Shown in pieces: positions 15,841 to 24,411 of a stretch of 32,737 nt of DNA. A program made the translations under genes and the position numbers. Source of the DNA: Oscillatoriales cyanobacterium. GTDB lineage: Bacteria; Cyanobacteriota; Cyanobacteriia; CACIAM-69d. Each line of letters opens with the position of its first letter. Within the stretch, counting starts at the first letter, position 1. The notes below the pieces were generated by a model. It was not told the DNA's origin. It did no database searches and worked only from the letters and a program-made list of their open reading frames with translations. The stretch is taken from contig RDXB01000064.1 of the NCBI GenBank assembly GCA_004292515.1, positions 1 through 32,737 on the forward strand, given 5' to 3'.

Positions 15841-17427
15841 CTAGAACTTGAATTCGGTACGCAGCACGCCCATCACAGCCGTGTCGCCTTCGTCGTTTGC
15901 GTCAAAGACGGCCACAACGCCCGGAGTCAGGTAAATGTTGTCATTGAGGGCAAACTTGTACATGGCTTCCACCAAGATCGGTGTGTTGTCGTCTTCTTCG
16001 ACCCCATCACCATTCACGACCGTCGGCGGTTGCCCAACAGTCAGCGCGCCCAAGCTGCCTTCCTTGCCCAGGTCGGGGAAGGTAAAGCCCACGGCCCAGG
16101 TCAGGATATCAGCGCTGGCATCGTCATTGTTCAGGCTGTCGGCCCAGCTATAGCCAAAGAAGCCATGCATCCCAAAGTTCTCTGAGAAGCGATATTGGGT
16201 TTGGAAGCCGATGTTGTCGCTGTCGAAGGAATCACCACCAAACAGGTTGAAGGTGGCATCAGTACCCGAGCCGCCCAACACGTTGAAGGGACGATCGACG
16301 CGCGAATAGTAGGAATGGGCGTAGAGCAAACCAGCGGTGAAACGGCGATCGTCGCTGTTGTAGTTCAAGCTGACGCTGCCGCTGTAGCTGCCATCAAACA
16401 AGCCGCGACCGGGATCGGGGCTGGGCGAGTTGCCGGCCGAGTACAGACCCGCCACCGTGAAGTTGTCGCTGAGTTTCCAGCGAATCCCCGCACCACCGTA
16501 GCTGGGCTGACGGTAAATCGGGTTGAGGTTGGCGAAGCTGGTCAATGCGCCGCTACCGTTGCCATGGAGCGGGTTGTGGACGGGGTGAGCATCTTCCAAG
16601 ATCAAGTCTTGACCCACAATTGCCGTGGCGCGATCGCTCAGGGGGAATTCGTAGGCCAAGAAGGTGAGGCGGAAGTTGGTGTCATTGCCGTTGCCGTAGC
16701 TCAGGCGGGTCAAACCTGTCACATCATTCAGCGGGCTTTGGGCGTTTTTAGACTCCAAACGAGTCATCAGCTTATCTTTGCCGGTAAAGCTGGTGACAAA
16801 GACTAGGCGCGTTCGCTGACCAAAGGTGACATTTTCGGCATTGCTGTCTTCGTTTTCGTCATCACCCGTGAAAGTACCACCCTGCATCCCGAAGATGACT
16901 TGACCCGACAGCTTGGTGGTGGTGGAGAACTGATTAGCTTCGAGTTCTGAGGTGCGGGCTTCGAGGGCATCGACGCGACCGCGCAGGGCTGCCAACTCAG
17001 CGGCGAATTCTTCTTGCAGCTTTTGCAGCTTGCGCAGATCTTCCTTGGTGGCCAAGGGATCGGTGGCGGCCTTGATCAGGTCGTTGATGCGATCGAGGCA
17101 GGCATTCAAACCGGCAGCAAATTCGTAGCGGCTCAAGGGGCGGTTGCCCTTGAAGGTGCCATCGGGATAACCCGCAATACAGCCGTAGCGCTCAACTAAC
17201 GATTGCAATGCCTGGAATGCCCAATCCGTGGGCTGTACGTCAGACAGTTGCGACACCGAGGTGACTTGATCAAAGGCAGCAGCATCCGCCTCGATCGCAT
17301 CCAAGGCCGATGCATTTGCGGTCAAATCAGCGGTCGGCTCGGCGGCAGCTCGATCGACTGTTCCCAACAATGCAGCACTGGAGGCAGCCAACGCAGCCAT
17401 CCAGAGTCCATAGCGACTTTTCAACAC
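15841..17427 (-). CDS. SLH-domain OprB-family porin
   Basis: 528 residues. A signal peptide (hydrophobic LWMAALAASSAALLG, cleavage near RAAAE) leads into an SLH domain (about 55-120: LSDVQPTDWAFQALQSLVERYGCIAGYPDGTFKGNRPLSRYEFAAGLNACL), a coiled coil (about 130-165, LRKLQKLQEEFAAELAALRGRVDALEARTSELE) and an OprB/carbohydrate-porin beta barrel ending ...VLRTEFKF with the terminal Phe of outer-membrane proteins. The SLH and coiled coil anchor the protein to the wall. The start is GTG 17427, seven bases after GAGGT; an ATG further upstream (17466) lacks a ribosome binding site and would weaken the signal peptide. Cyanobacterial members are often described as iron or inorganic-ion porins; the solute here is not known. 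TTGACA (17505-17500, minus) may be its -35 box. Confidence 0.92.
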   Translation of the reverse strand: MLKSRYGLWMAALAASSAALLGTVDRAAAEPTADLTANASALDAIEADAAAFDQVTSVSQLSDVQPTDWAFQALQSLVERYGCIAGYPDGTFKGNRPLSRYEFAAGLNACLDRINDLIKAATDPLATKEDLRKLQKLQEEFAAELAALRGRVDALEARTSELEANQFSTTTKLSGQVIFGMQGGTFTGDDENEDSNAENVTFGQRTRLVFVTSFTGKDKLMTRLESKNAQSPLNDVTGLTRLSYGNGNDTNFRLTFLAYEFPLSDRATAIVGQDLILEDAHPVHNPLHGNGSGALTSFANLNPIYRQPSYGGAGIRWKLSDNFTVAGLYSAGNSPSPDPGRGLFDGSYSGSVSLNYNSDDRRFTAGLLYAHSYYSRVDRPFNVLGGSGTDATFNLFGGDSFDSDNIGFQTQYRFSENFGMHGFFGYSWADSLNNDDASADILTWAVGFTFPDLGKEGSLGALTVGQPPTVVNGDGVEEDDNTPILVEAMYKFALNDNIYLTPGVVAVFDANDEGDTAVMGVLRTEFKF

Positions 17428-17837
17428 GATCTTTACCTCACACCAAAAACAGATAAACATCCTCACGCCCTAGCGATCAAGATTGTGGCTCGTCGCAGGT
17501 GTCAAGCTAATAGTAAAAGCTGGTTTAGAACATGATTAAGTATCGTTCATAACTTTTTTTTGGAACTACTAATTCTATGGAGTCAAGAACTACGGACAAT
17601 TCATGGGTCAACGACCGTCAATTCAGCCAAAAGTCGATCTGGCATGAATTTGACAAATAGGGAGAAAGGATTTTTCTGTAGCCTGGTATACAACAAGCCA
17701 GAATTGCCCGCCCTAGGATGACCTTTAAAATCGCGTCAAACCAAGCTTTTTTTATTTATTCTTAAGAGTTTCCTAAGAATTCATTGAAGCTGGTGCAACC
17801 GATTTTTAAGCCAAGCTGAGGAGTGTAAATTACTACA
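17428..17837. other. Divergent control region between porin and urtA
   Basis: About 410 bp carrying the NtcA-dependent urt promoter (separate entry). A weak AT hairpin in the urtA leader has arms ATTCTTA (17758-17764) and TAAGAAT (17774-17780). On the minus strand there is a consensus TTGACA for the porin at 17505-17500, but the matching -10 is poor. No gene is supported here. Confidence 0.7.
17678..17719 (+). promoter_or_regulatory. NtcA-activated promoter of the urt operon
   Basis: GTAGCCTGGTATAC at 17678-17691 is an exact GTA-N8-TAC NtcA box. Exactly 22 bases later is TAGGAT (17714-17719), which fits the TAN3T -10 element of class II NtcA promoters. Transcription should begin near 17726, leaving a leader of about 110 nt to the urtA ATG. 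This predicts urea uptake induced when combined nitrogen is low (high 2-oxoglutarate). Confidence 0.88.
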
Positions 17838-19160
17838 ATGTCCGGTCAATTCAACCGCCGTAAATTTCTGTTTTACGGATCTGCCGCTTTCGGCACCAGC
17901 ATTCTCCTGAAGGCTTGCGGTCAAGCCCCCACAGCAGAATCCTCCCCCGCTGGGAGCAGTCCTGCTGGCAGCCCCGCCGCATCGCCCGCTGCGGGTGGCG
18001 ACACGATTAAAGTTGGCATCCTGCATTCCCAAAGCGGCACGATGGCCATCAGCGAAAAGAGCGTCGTTGATGCGGAACTGCTGGCGATCGAAGAAATCAA
18101 CAAGGCCGGCGGCGTGCTGGGCAAGCAAATCGAGCCGGTAATTGAAGACGGTGCTTCTGATTGGCCCACCTTCGCTGAAAAGGCCAAGAAGCTGATTGAT
18201 CAAGACAAAGTGGTCAGCATCTTCGGGTGCTGGACTTCTGCCAGCCGCAAAGCAGTGCTACCGGTCTTTGAAGAGAAGAAGCACATGCTTTGGTATCCGG
18301 TGCAGTACGAAGGGCAAGAATGCTCGCAGAATATTTTCTACACGGGTGCAGCCCCCAACCAACAAATCGAGCCGGCTGTGGATTGGCTTTTCAAGAACAA
18401 GGGTAAAGAGTTCTTCCTGGTTGGGTCGGACTACGTGTTCCCCCGCACGGCCAACACGATCATCAAGGCCCAAGTTGCCAAGCTGGGTGGCAAAGTCGTT
18501 GGGGAAGACTACATCCCCCTCGGTGGCACGGAAGTCACGCCGATCATCTCCAAGATCAAAGCTGCTTTGCCGAAGGGCGGGGTGATTTTCAACTCCCTGA
18601 ACGGTGACAGCAATGTGGCGTTCTTCAAGCAGCTCCAAGGGGCAGGTCTGGATCCGAAGAAGTACCCGTCGATGTCGGTGAGTATCGCCGAAGAAGAAGT
18701 GAAGGCGATCGGGGTGGAGTACCTCGAGGGCCACTACGCTGCTTGGAACTACTTCATGTCGGTTGATTCACCGGCGAACAAGAAGTTCGTGGATGCCTTC
18801 AAGGCGAAGTATGGTGCCGATCGGGTGACGAACGACCCGATGGAAGCGGCTTACATTGGGGTTTACCTGTGGAAGCAAGCCGTTGAGAAAGCCAAAACCG
18901 CTGACGATCTTGAAAAGGTGCGCGCAGCCGCTTATGGTCAAACCTTCGATGCACCGGAAGGGATGGTGACCATGAACACCAACCACCACTTGTCAAAGGT
19001 GGTGCGGATTGGCGAAATCATGAAGGATGGTCAATTCAAGGTGGTGTTCTCGACCGATAAGGCGGTCAGCCCCGTGCCTTGGAACCAGTTCGTGGCGGAA
19101 ACCAAGGGCTTTGCTTGCGACTGGTCTGACGCGAAGAAGGGCGGCAAGTACAAGATGTAG
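17838..19160 (+). CDS. urtA: Urea ABC transporter substrate-binding protein UrtA
   Basis: 440 residues. The N-terminus has a twin-arginine-like motif (NRRKFLFYG) and a lipobox ending LLKAC (Cys27), then a Ser/Pro/Ala/Gly-rich tether to about 53: a lipoprotein held on the outer face of the inner membrane. The body is a periplasmic-binding-protein type I fold (Peripla_BP_5): [19 protein letters not shown], then [35 protein letters not shown] and [20 protein letters not shown], the last three typical of urea/short-amide binders. It captures urea for UrtBC. It is first in urtABCDE under an NtcA promoter and is followed by a terminator-like hairpin that should leave urtA transcripts more abundant than the rest. 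Confidence 0.96.
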   Translation: MSGQFNRRKFLFYGSAAFGTSILLKACGQAPTAESSPAGSSPAGSPAASPAAGGDTIKVGILHSQSGTMAISEKSVVDAELLAIEEINKAGGVLGKQIEPVIEDGASDWPTFAEKAKKLIDQDKVVSIFGCWTSASRKAVLPVFEEKKHMLWYPVQYEGQECSQNIFYTGAAPNQQIEPAVDWLFKNKGKEFFLVGSDYVFPRTANTIIKAQVAKLGGKVVGEDYIPLGGTEVTPIISKIKAALPKGGVIFNSLNGDSNVAFFKQLQGAGLDPKKYPSMSVSIAEEEVKAIGVEYLEGHYAAWNYFMSVDSPANKKFVDAFKAKYGADRVTNDPMEAAYIGVYLWKQAVEKAKTADDLEKVRAAAYGQTFDAPEGMVTMNTNHHLSKVVRIGEIMKDGQFKVVFSTDKAVSPVPWNQFVAETKGFACDWSDAKKGGKYKM

Positions 19161-19230
19161 AGCGGCATTGGTCTGAGTTGTTCATGGGTGACAAAAACCT
19201 CAGCATCAAACCGTAACCATGGTTGAAATT

Positions 19231-19265
19231 GGGGCAGGCGGCGGTTCAGTCGCTGCCCCTTCTTT
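19231..19265 (+). terminator. Terminator-like hairpin between urtA and urtB
   Basis: GGGGCAGGCG (19231-19240) pairs with CGCTGCCCC (19251-19259) with one bulged G, loop GCGGTTCAGT, followed by TTCTTT. It sits 70 bp after the urtA stop and 123 bp before urtB. A partial terminator here would make extra urtA message. Confidence 0.7.
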
Positions 19266-19388
19266 ATGGCGATCGCAATTCTGGTAATGGGCCAGCGGCG
19301 GCGCGGCTATGGCTCATGACTGGCGATCGCGATCGACACCCTTGTGGGGTTGAAATGCAGCAGACCCACGATTGTTTGGTGAAGTGAA

Positions 19389-20540
19389 ATGCTACTAGAT
19401 GCGATTTTCAGCGGAATTAGTATCGGGTCAGTGCTGCTAGTGGCGGCATTGGGTCTGGCGATTGTGTTTGGGTTGATGGGGGTCATTAATATGGCTCACG
19501 GCGAGCTGATGATGCTCGGCGCTTACACGACGTTTTTAGTGCAAAACCTGTTTAAGTCCTGGGGAGAGGGGGCTTTTGAGGTTTATATTTTTCCAGCCCT
19601 GATTGTGGCGTTCATTGTGACGGCGATCGCGGGGGTGATCTTGGAACGGGGGGTGGTGCGATTTTTGTATGGTCGTCCCCTGGAAACCCTGCTCGCCACC
19701 TGGGGCGTGAGCTTGATTTTGCAGCAGTTTGTACGCAGCGTGAATTGGGTGTTGGTTGCCAGTTTGGGGCTGTTTTGCCTGCTGTTTTTTGGGGCTTGGG
19801 CCGTGCTGGGCAAGCGGGCGAACTGGGTGGCTCTGAAGGCGAAGGCCCTGACGATTTTGCTGCCGGTTTCGGCGGGAATTTCGATCGCCACAGGGGTGTT
19901 GATGGCCCAAAGCTTTAAGTTGGCCGTGACCAAACCCTGGTTTGGGGCCCAAAACGTGGACGTGACTGCGCCCAAATGGTTGCGGGGCGGGATTCCTTTG
20001 GGTGATTTTCAGCTCCCCTCCACGCGGATTTTCATTATTGTGCTGACGATCGCCTGTCTGCTGGGCGTTTATTGGTTCCTGAACAAGTCCCTCTGGGGCC
20101 TACGGATTCGCGCCGTCACCCAAAACCGCAGCATGAGCGCTTGTTTGGGGATTCCCACCAATACGGTGGATTCGCTGACCTTTGCCCTCGGGTCGGGCCT
20201 GGCCGGTGTGGCGGGTTGTGCGATCGCCCTGCTGGGTTCCGTGGGGCCAAACACGGGTCAGAACTACATTGTGGACACCTTCATGGTGGTGGTAGTTGGC
20301 GGTGTGGGCAAACTGGTGGGTTCGATCGTGGCGGCCTTAGCCATTGGCACCGCCAGCTTTTTGATCGGTTCGGGCGCGTTTATCGAACTGTTTAACCAAG
20401 TGCCGCCCCTGAAAGAGTTTTTCACCTTTTTTGCGACTGCCAGCATGGCCAAAGTGATGGTCTTTGCGGCGATCGTCGTGTTTTTGCAGGTGCGACCCGG
20501 CGGCCTCTTTCCGCAAAAAGGGCGCACGGTGGAGTCCTAG
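19389..20540 (+). CDS. urtB: Urea ABC transporter permease UrtB
   Basis: 383 residues. One of two inner-membrane permeases of the branched-chain-amino-acid (LivH) class. Hydrophobic helices run throughout; the N-terminus SGISIGSVLLVAALGLAIVFGLMGVINMAHGELMMLGAY is the family hallmark, with the further markers LERGVVRFLYGRPLETLLATWGVSLILQQ, WGLRIRAVTQNRSMSACLGI (the EAA-like loop contacting the ATPases) and VDTFMVVVVGGVGKLVGS. It pairs with UrtC to form the urea pore. The gap to urtA is 228 bp (hairpin inside) and to urtC 31 bp. Only a weak purine stretch precedes the ATG. Confidence 0.96.
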   Translation: MLLDAIFSGISIGSVLLVAALGLAIVFGLMGVINMAHGELMMLGAYTTFLVQNLFKSWGEGAFEVYIFPALIVAFIVTAIAGVILERGVVRFLYGRPLETLLATWGVSLILQQFVRSVNWVLVASLGLFCLLFFGAWAVLGKRANWVALKAKALTILLPVSAGISIATGVLMAQSFKLAVTKPWFGAQNVDVTAPKWLRGGIPLGDFQLPSTRIFIIVLTIACLLGVYWFLNKSLWGLRIRAVTQNRSMSACLGIPTNTVDSLTFALGSGLAGVAGCAIALLGSVGPNTGQNYIVDTFMVVVVGGVGKLVGSIVAALAIGTASFLIGSGAFIELFNQVPPLKEFFTFFATASMAKVMVFAAIVVFLQVRPGGLFPQKGRTVES

Positions 20541-20571
20541 ATAGCTCAGTGTCTTAGTTGAGGTGATCCGC

Positions 20572-21741
20572 ATGGAAAGTGCCATTCCCAAACCACGCCG
20601 CCGCTTCCCCAAACTCACCCAGGAAGATTGGGTGGCGATCGGACTGTTCGTGATCGCGATGCTCATTCCCCTGGTGCTGTCGGACTTTCGCCTCAACCTG
20701 ATTGGTCGGTTTCTGGCCTTGGCGATCGTCGCCCTCGGCATCGACCTAATTTGGGGCTATACCGGTCTGCTCAGTTTGGGGCATGGGGTCTTTTTTACCC
20801 TGGGGGGCTATGCCCTGGCCATGCACCTCAAGCTGGCCCAAATTCCCGCCGATGCGACTGTCAAACTCCCTGAGTTTATGTCGCTGTATGGCGTAACGGA
20901 ACTGCCCTGTTTTTGGCAGCCCTTTAATAGTTTTCCGATGGCCCTCGTGGGGCTGATTGCCATTCCCGCGATCGCTGGTGGACTGCTGGGCTACTTGGTG
21001 TTTCGCAATCGTATTCGCGGCGTTTATTTTTCGATTCTGACCCAAGCCGCCACGATCGTTTTCTTTAACTTCTTCAACGGTCAACAGAAGCTGATCAACG
21101 GCACTAATGGTCTAACTAACTTCGGGAAATTTCTGGGCTTTGATATTTCCTCCCCCAACACCCAAAAGATTATTTACTTTATTACTTTGGGTGGATTAGT
21201 CATTGCCTACGTGATCTGCCGTTGGCTGATTTCGGGGCGGTTTGGTCGCTTGCTGATTGCCATTCGTGATGATGAGCCGCGCGTTCGGTTTTCGGGCTAT
21301 AACCCCACTGGGTTTAAGGTGGTTGTGTTTGCCGCTTCTGCGGCCTTGGCGGGATTAGCTGGAGCCTTGGTTACCCTGCAAACGGGGATTGTTTCGCCCA
21401 AAACCATGGATATTCCCTTCTCGATCGAGATGGTAATTTGGGTAGCCGTTGGCGGTCGAGCCACGTTGCTCGGAGCTGTGGTTGGCGCAGTGTTAGTCAA
21501 CCTGGGCAAGAGCCTTTTAAGCGAAAAGTTTCCTGAAATTTGGCTATTTTTCCAAGGCGGCTTGTTCTTGCTGGTGGTGATGGTGTTGCCCGATGGAATT
21601 GTGGGTTGGGTCAAGGTGCAAGGGGTGGAATTGTTTAATCGCCTCACGGGTCGATCGCCCCGTCCCATCGCCACTTATCCCAGCCTAGAAACCGATCCCG
21701 AAGTGCAAGTTGAGCGCGAACAGCTCCAAGATAAATCCTAG
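20572..21741 (+). CDS. urtC: Urea ABC transporter permease UrtC
   Basis: 389 residues. LivM-type permease partner of UrtB. A cytoplasmic basic N-terminus (PKPRRRFPKLTQEDW) is followed by multiple helices with the family segments FLALAIVALGIDLIWGYTGLLSLGHGVFFTLGGYA, then FFNGQQKLINGTNGLTNF (a urea-type signature), LIAIRDDEPRVRFSGYNPTGFKVVVFAASAALAGLAGAL and SIEMVIWVAVGGRATLLGAV. ATG 20572 is chosen because GAGG at 20560-20563 lies eight bases before it; a GTG at 20563 overlaps that ribosome binding site. The C-terminal tail is acidic (ETDPEVQVEREQLQDKS). Confidence 0.96.
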   Translation: MESAIPKPRRRFPKLTQEDWVAIGLFVIAMLIPLVLSDFRLNLIGRFLALAIVALGIDLIWGYTGLLSLGHGVFFTLGGYALAMHLKLAQIPADATVKLPEFMSLYGVTELPCFWQPFNSFPMALVGLIAIPAIAGGLLGYLVFRNRIRGVYFSILTQAATIVFFNFFNGQQKLINGTNGLTNFGKFLGFDISSPNTQKIIYFITLGGLVIAYVICRWLISGRFGRLLIAIRDDEPRVRFSGYNPTGFKVVVFAASAALAGLAGALVTLQTGIVSPKTMDIPFSIEMVIWVAVGGRATLLGAVVGAVLVNLGKSLLSEKFPEIWLFFQGGLFLLVVMVLPDGIVGWVKVQGVELFNRLTGRSPRPIATYPSLETDPEVQVEREQLQDKS

Positions 21742-21812
21742 GAATCAGCCCCAGCACAACCCCTGACCATGCCATCAGGACTGCCTCCACCATCCATTTG
21801 AGGGCGTAAGCA

Positions 21813-22586
21813 ATGAACGCACCAGCACCAACCACAGAACCAATCCTCTCGATTGAAAACCTGACCGTGAATTTTGATGGCTTTAAGGCCCTCAACAATT
21901 TGACCTTCAGCATGGAGCCAGGCGAACTGCGCGTGGTAATCGGCCCCAACGGTGCGGGCAAAACCACCTTTTTGGATTCGATCACCGGCAAGGTTCGCCC
22001 CACCCAAGGTGATCTATTTTTTAAAGGTCGCAGCCTTAAGGGCCTCGCTGAATATGAAATTTCCCGCTTAGGCATTGGGCGCAAGTTCCAAACACCGCGC
22101 GTTTACCAAAACCTGACGGTGCGCCAAAACCTGGATCTGTCGGGCAACCAACGCAAGGGTGTGATGCATACTCTATTCCGCAAGCCCCTGCGGGTTGAGC
22201 GCCAATCGATCGACCAACTCTTGGAGATTGTGGGTTTGATGCCCAAGGCTCATCTGCCCGCTGCTTTGTTGTCGCACGGAGAAAAACAACGGCTCGAAAT
22301 TGGGATGCTTGTGGCTCAATCTCCCGATTTATTGTTGGTGGATGAACCGGCGGCTGGCCTAACAGATGAGGAAACCTATCAATTGGGTGAACTGTTGATT
22401 TCCTTGGCCGAAGCCCATTCGATCATTGTGATTGAACATGATATGGAATTTGTGCGCCAAATTGCCCGCAAAGTGACAGTGCTCCATGAGGGTTCTTTGC
22501 TGTGTGAAGGCACGATGGATGAGGTGCAAAACGACGATCGCGTGATTGAAGTCTACTTGGGCAAGGGCGAAGGCGATGAGCATTAG
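21813..22586 (+). CDS. urtD: Urea ABC transporter ATPase UrtD
   Basis: 257 residues. LivG-type ATPase subunit: Walker A GPNGAGKTT (about 48-56), Q-loop region RKFQTPRVYQNLTVRQNL, signature LSHGEKQRLEIGM, Walker B LLLVDEPAAGLTD and H-loop VIEHDMEFVRQIA. The LSHGEKQ signature and the RKGVMHTLF insertion before it are usual in UrtD. It forms a heterodimer with UrtE to power urea import through UrtBC. The gap after urtC is 71 bp; the gap to urtE is 215 bp and contains the repeat array described separately. Confidence 0.96.
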   Translation: MNAPAPTTEPILSIENLTVNFDGFKALNNLTFSMEPGELRVVIGPNGAGKTTFLDSITGKVRPTQGDLFFKGRSLKGLAEYEISRLGIGRKFQTPRVYQNLTVRQNLDLSGNQRKGVMHTLFRKPLRVERQSIDQLLEIVGLMPKAHLPAALLSHGEKQRLEIGMLVAQSPDLLLVDEPAAGLTDEETYQLGELLISLAEAHSIIVIEHDMEFVRQIARKVTVLHEGSLLCEGTMDEVQNDDRVIEVYLGKGEGDEH

Positions 22587-22724
22587 GTGATCAATATCAG
22601 GTGATCAACATCAAGTGATCAACATTAATGGTCATTGTTAACAGCCACATCAGGTGATCAACATCAAGTGATCAACATTAATGGTCATTGTTAACAGCCA
22701 TTAATAAGATGGTGATCAACCGTG
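22584..22724. repeat. 53-bp-period perfect tandem repeat with TGATCA boxes, urtD-urtE gap
   Basis: Two identical 52-bp copies occupy 22596-22647 and 22649-22700 (period 53). Each holds two units of the form GTGATCAACATYAA and ends in GGTCATTGTTAACAGCCA, which contains the palindrome GTTAAC. A related unit GTGATCAATATCAG lies just before copy 1, and GTGATCAACC plus GTGATCACGATCA follow copy 2, so the palindrome TGATCA recurs about six times within 140 bp. No reading frame crosses it. Confidence 0.9.
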
Positions 22725-22801
22725 ATCACGATCAATTGCTCAGGCGTTATTAGCATTCATTTATTAGCATTCATTAGCCTTCTCGGGAGTCAGCAAAAGC
22801 C

Positions 22802-23518
22802 ATGCTAAAAGTTGCCGAATTAAACGTCTACTACGGCGAAAGTCACATTTTGCGTAATGTGGATATGACGGTGCGATCGGGTGAAATGACTTGCTTAATT
22901 GGTCGCAACGGCGTGGGCAAAACGACACTCCTCAAAACGATTGTGGGGCTGCTGCCACCCCGGAGTGGATCGATTTTGATTGAAGACCGGCCGATCGCCC
23001 AGCTCTCGCCCGATCGCCGCGCCAAACTAGGCATTGGCTATGTGCCCCAAGGCCGTGACATCATTCCCCGATTGACCGTGCGCGAAAATTTGCTGTTGGG
23101 TCTCGAAGCCTGTCGCGGCACTGATCGCGCCGGTGCTAATGCTCGCGACCTGACGATTCCCGAAGAAATTTTCGACCTATTTCCTGTCCTCAAAACCATG
23201 CTGAATCGGATGGGGGGCGACCTCTCCGGTGGACAGCAACAGCAACTGGCGATCGGGCGGGCCTTGATGGGTAAACCCAAACTCTTGGTGTTAGATGAAC
23301 CCACCGAAGGGATTCAGCCTTCGATCGTGTTGCAAATTGAAGAAGCCGTGCAACATATCATTCGATCGACCGGCATTGCGGTGTTATTGGTCGAGCAACA
23401 TTTGCACTTTGTCCGCAAAGCCAACTATTACTACGCCATGCAAAAAGGCTCAATGGTAGCCTCCGGTGACACGGGCGAACTCAGCAACGAAACTATTCAA
23501 CAATTCCTGGCGGTTTAA
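22802..23518 (+). CDS. urtE: Urea ABC transporter ATPase UrtE
   Basis: 238 residues. LivF-type ATPase: Walker A GRNGVGKTT (about 34-42), Q-loop GYVPQGRDIIPRLTVRENL, signature LSGGQQQQLAIGRAL, Walker B LLVLDEPTEGIQPS and H-loop LVEQHLHFV. The GVGKTT variant and the QGRDIIPRLTV segment are typical of UrtE. It works as a dimer with UrtD and closes the urtABCDE operon. It is set apart from urtD by 215 bp of tandem repeats and followed by a terminator. Confidence 0.96.
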   Translation: MLKVAELNVYYGESHILRNVDMTVRSGEMTCLIGRNGVGKTTLLKTIVGLLPPRSGSILIEDRPIAQLSPDRRAKLGIGYVPQGRDIIPRLTVRENLLLGLEACRGTDRAGANARDLTIPEEIFDLFPVLKTMLNRMGGDLSGGQQQQLAIGRALMGKPKLLVLDEPTEGIQPSIVLQIEEAVQHIIRSTGIAVLLVEQHLHFVRKANYYYAMQKGSMVASGDTGELSNETIQQFLAV

Positions 23519-23564
23519 CCCGCGATCGGCAGGCCATCACCCTAGCAACTGGGCTAAAATCTGA

Positions 23565-23615
23565 CTCCCGATCGCGAGCGCATCCAAGGGAAGCGGTAGG
23601 ATCGGGAGGTTTTTT
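23565..23615 (+). terminator. Terminator after urtE, immediately ahead of trmB
   Basis: CTCCCGATC (23565-23573) and GATCGGGAG (23600-23608) are perfect complements around a 26-nt loop, followed by GTTTTTT. It ends only 20 bases before the trmB GTG, so it is either the urt terminator with a trmB promoter upstream of or within it, or a leader attenuator for trmB. Confidence 0.7.
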
Positions 23616-23634
23616 GCTGAAAGGACTTTGACCC

Positions 23635-24273
23635 GTGGCCCTGGTGCGCGTTCGCGAACACGTTAACCCGTTAAGTCGTCATTACGATCGCGCGATCGAG
23701 CCGCCGGATTGGTCGCAACTGTTTATCCAGGGCGATCGCCCCCTGCATTTAGATATTGGTTGTGCCAAAGGTCACTTCGCCCTGGCCATGGGCGAACAAG
23801 CACCCAACTGGAATTTTTTGGGTCTCGAAATTCGCGAACCCCTGGTGCACCAAGCCAACCGCTGGGCTGAGGAACGCGGCTTAGATAATGTGCGGTATTT
23901 GCCCTGTAATGCCAATCGATCGATCCGCCCCCTATTGAGTTCCTTGCCAGCAGGTATCGTGCAATATGTCACCATTCAATTTCCCGATCCCTGGTTCAAA
24001 AAGCGCCACCAAAAACGCCGCGTGGTGCAGCCCAGTTTAGTCAGCGATTTGGCGGAGTTTTTGCCGGTTGGGGCGCAGGTTTTTGTGCAGTCGGACATCG
24101 AAGAAGTGGCGATCGAAATGCGCGATCGCTTCTCTGAACACCCAGCATTTTCATTGACCCATCCGCTACCTTGGCTAGCCCAAAACCCGTTACCTATCCC
24201 TACCGAGCGGGAAAAATCTGTGTTAGAGCAAGGCTTACTGGTCTATCGAGCCTTGTTCGATCGGCTTGGCTAA
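23635..24273 (+). CDS. trmB: tRNA (guanine-N7-)-methyltransferase TrmB
   Basis: 212 residues from a GTG start. The enzyme makes m7G46 in the variable loop of tRNA using SAM. Motifs are LHLDIGCAKGHFALAMG (SAM binding, about 40-56), FLGLEIREPLVHQA, LPCNANRS, the family signature IQFPDPWFKKRHQKRRVVQP (about 115-134) and a C-terminal PTEREKSVLEQG. AAGGAC lies about nine bases before the GTG, and the sequence upstream is the terminator, which rules out a longer protein. Cytoplasmic, single-gene unit. Confidence 0.96.
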   Translation: MALVRVREHVNPLSRHYDRAIEPPDWSQLFIQGDRPLHLDIGCAKGHFALAMGEQAPNWNFLGLEIREPLVHQANRWAEERGLDNVRYLPCNANRSIRPLLSSLPAGIVQYVTIQFPDPWFKKRHQKRRVVQPSLVSDLAEFLPVGAQVFVQSDIEEVAIEMRDRFSEHPAFSLTHPLPWLAQNPLPIPTEREKSVLEQGLLVYRALFDRLG

Positions 24274-24411
24274 AGCGGCGATCGTATTTCCTGAGCCACT
24301 TTAGGGCATCTTGTTGATTCGGTGAGATAAAAACGTCATATCTTGATTTGCCACTCGAAAAACGTTACAGTCCTCTGGTTTATGCAATCACTAAAGTTTT
24401 ATTGCTAATCC

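Noticed and set aside
22584-22724. The urtD-urtE repeats as a CRISPR-like array
   Set aside because: The copies are contiguous (one base between them), with no spacers and only two copies.
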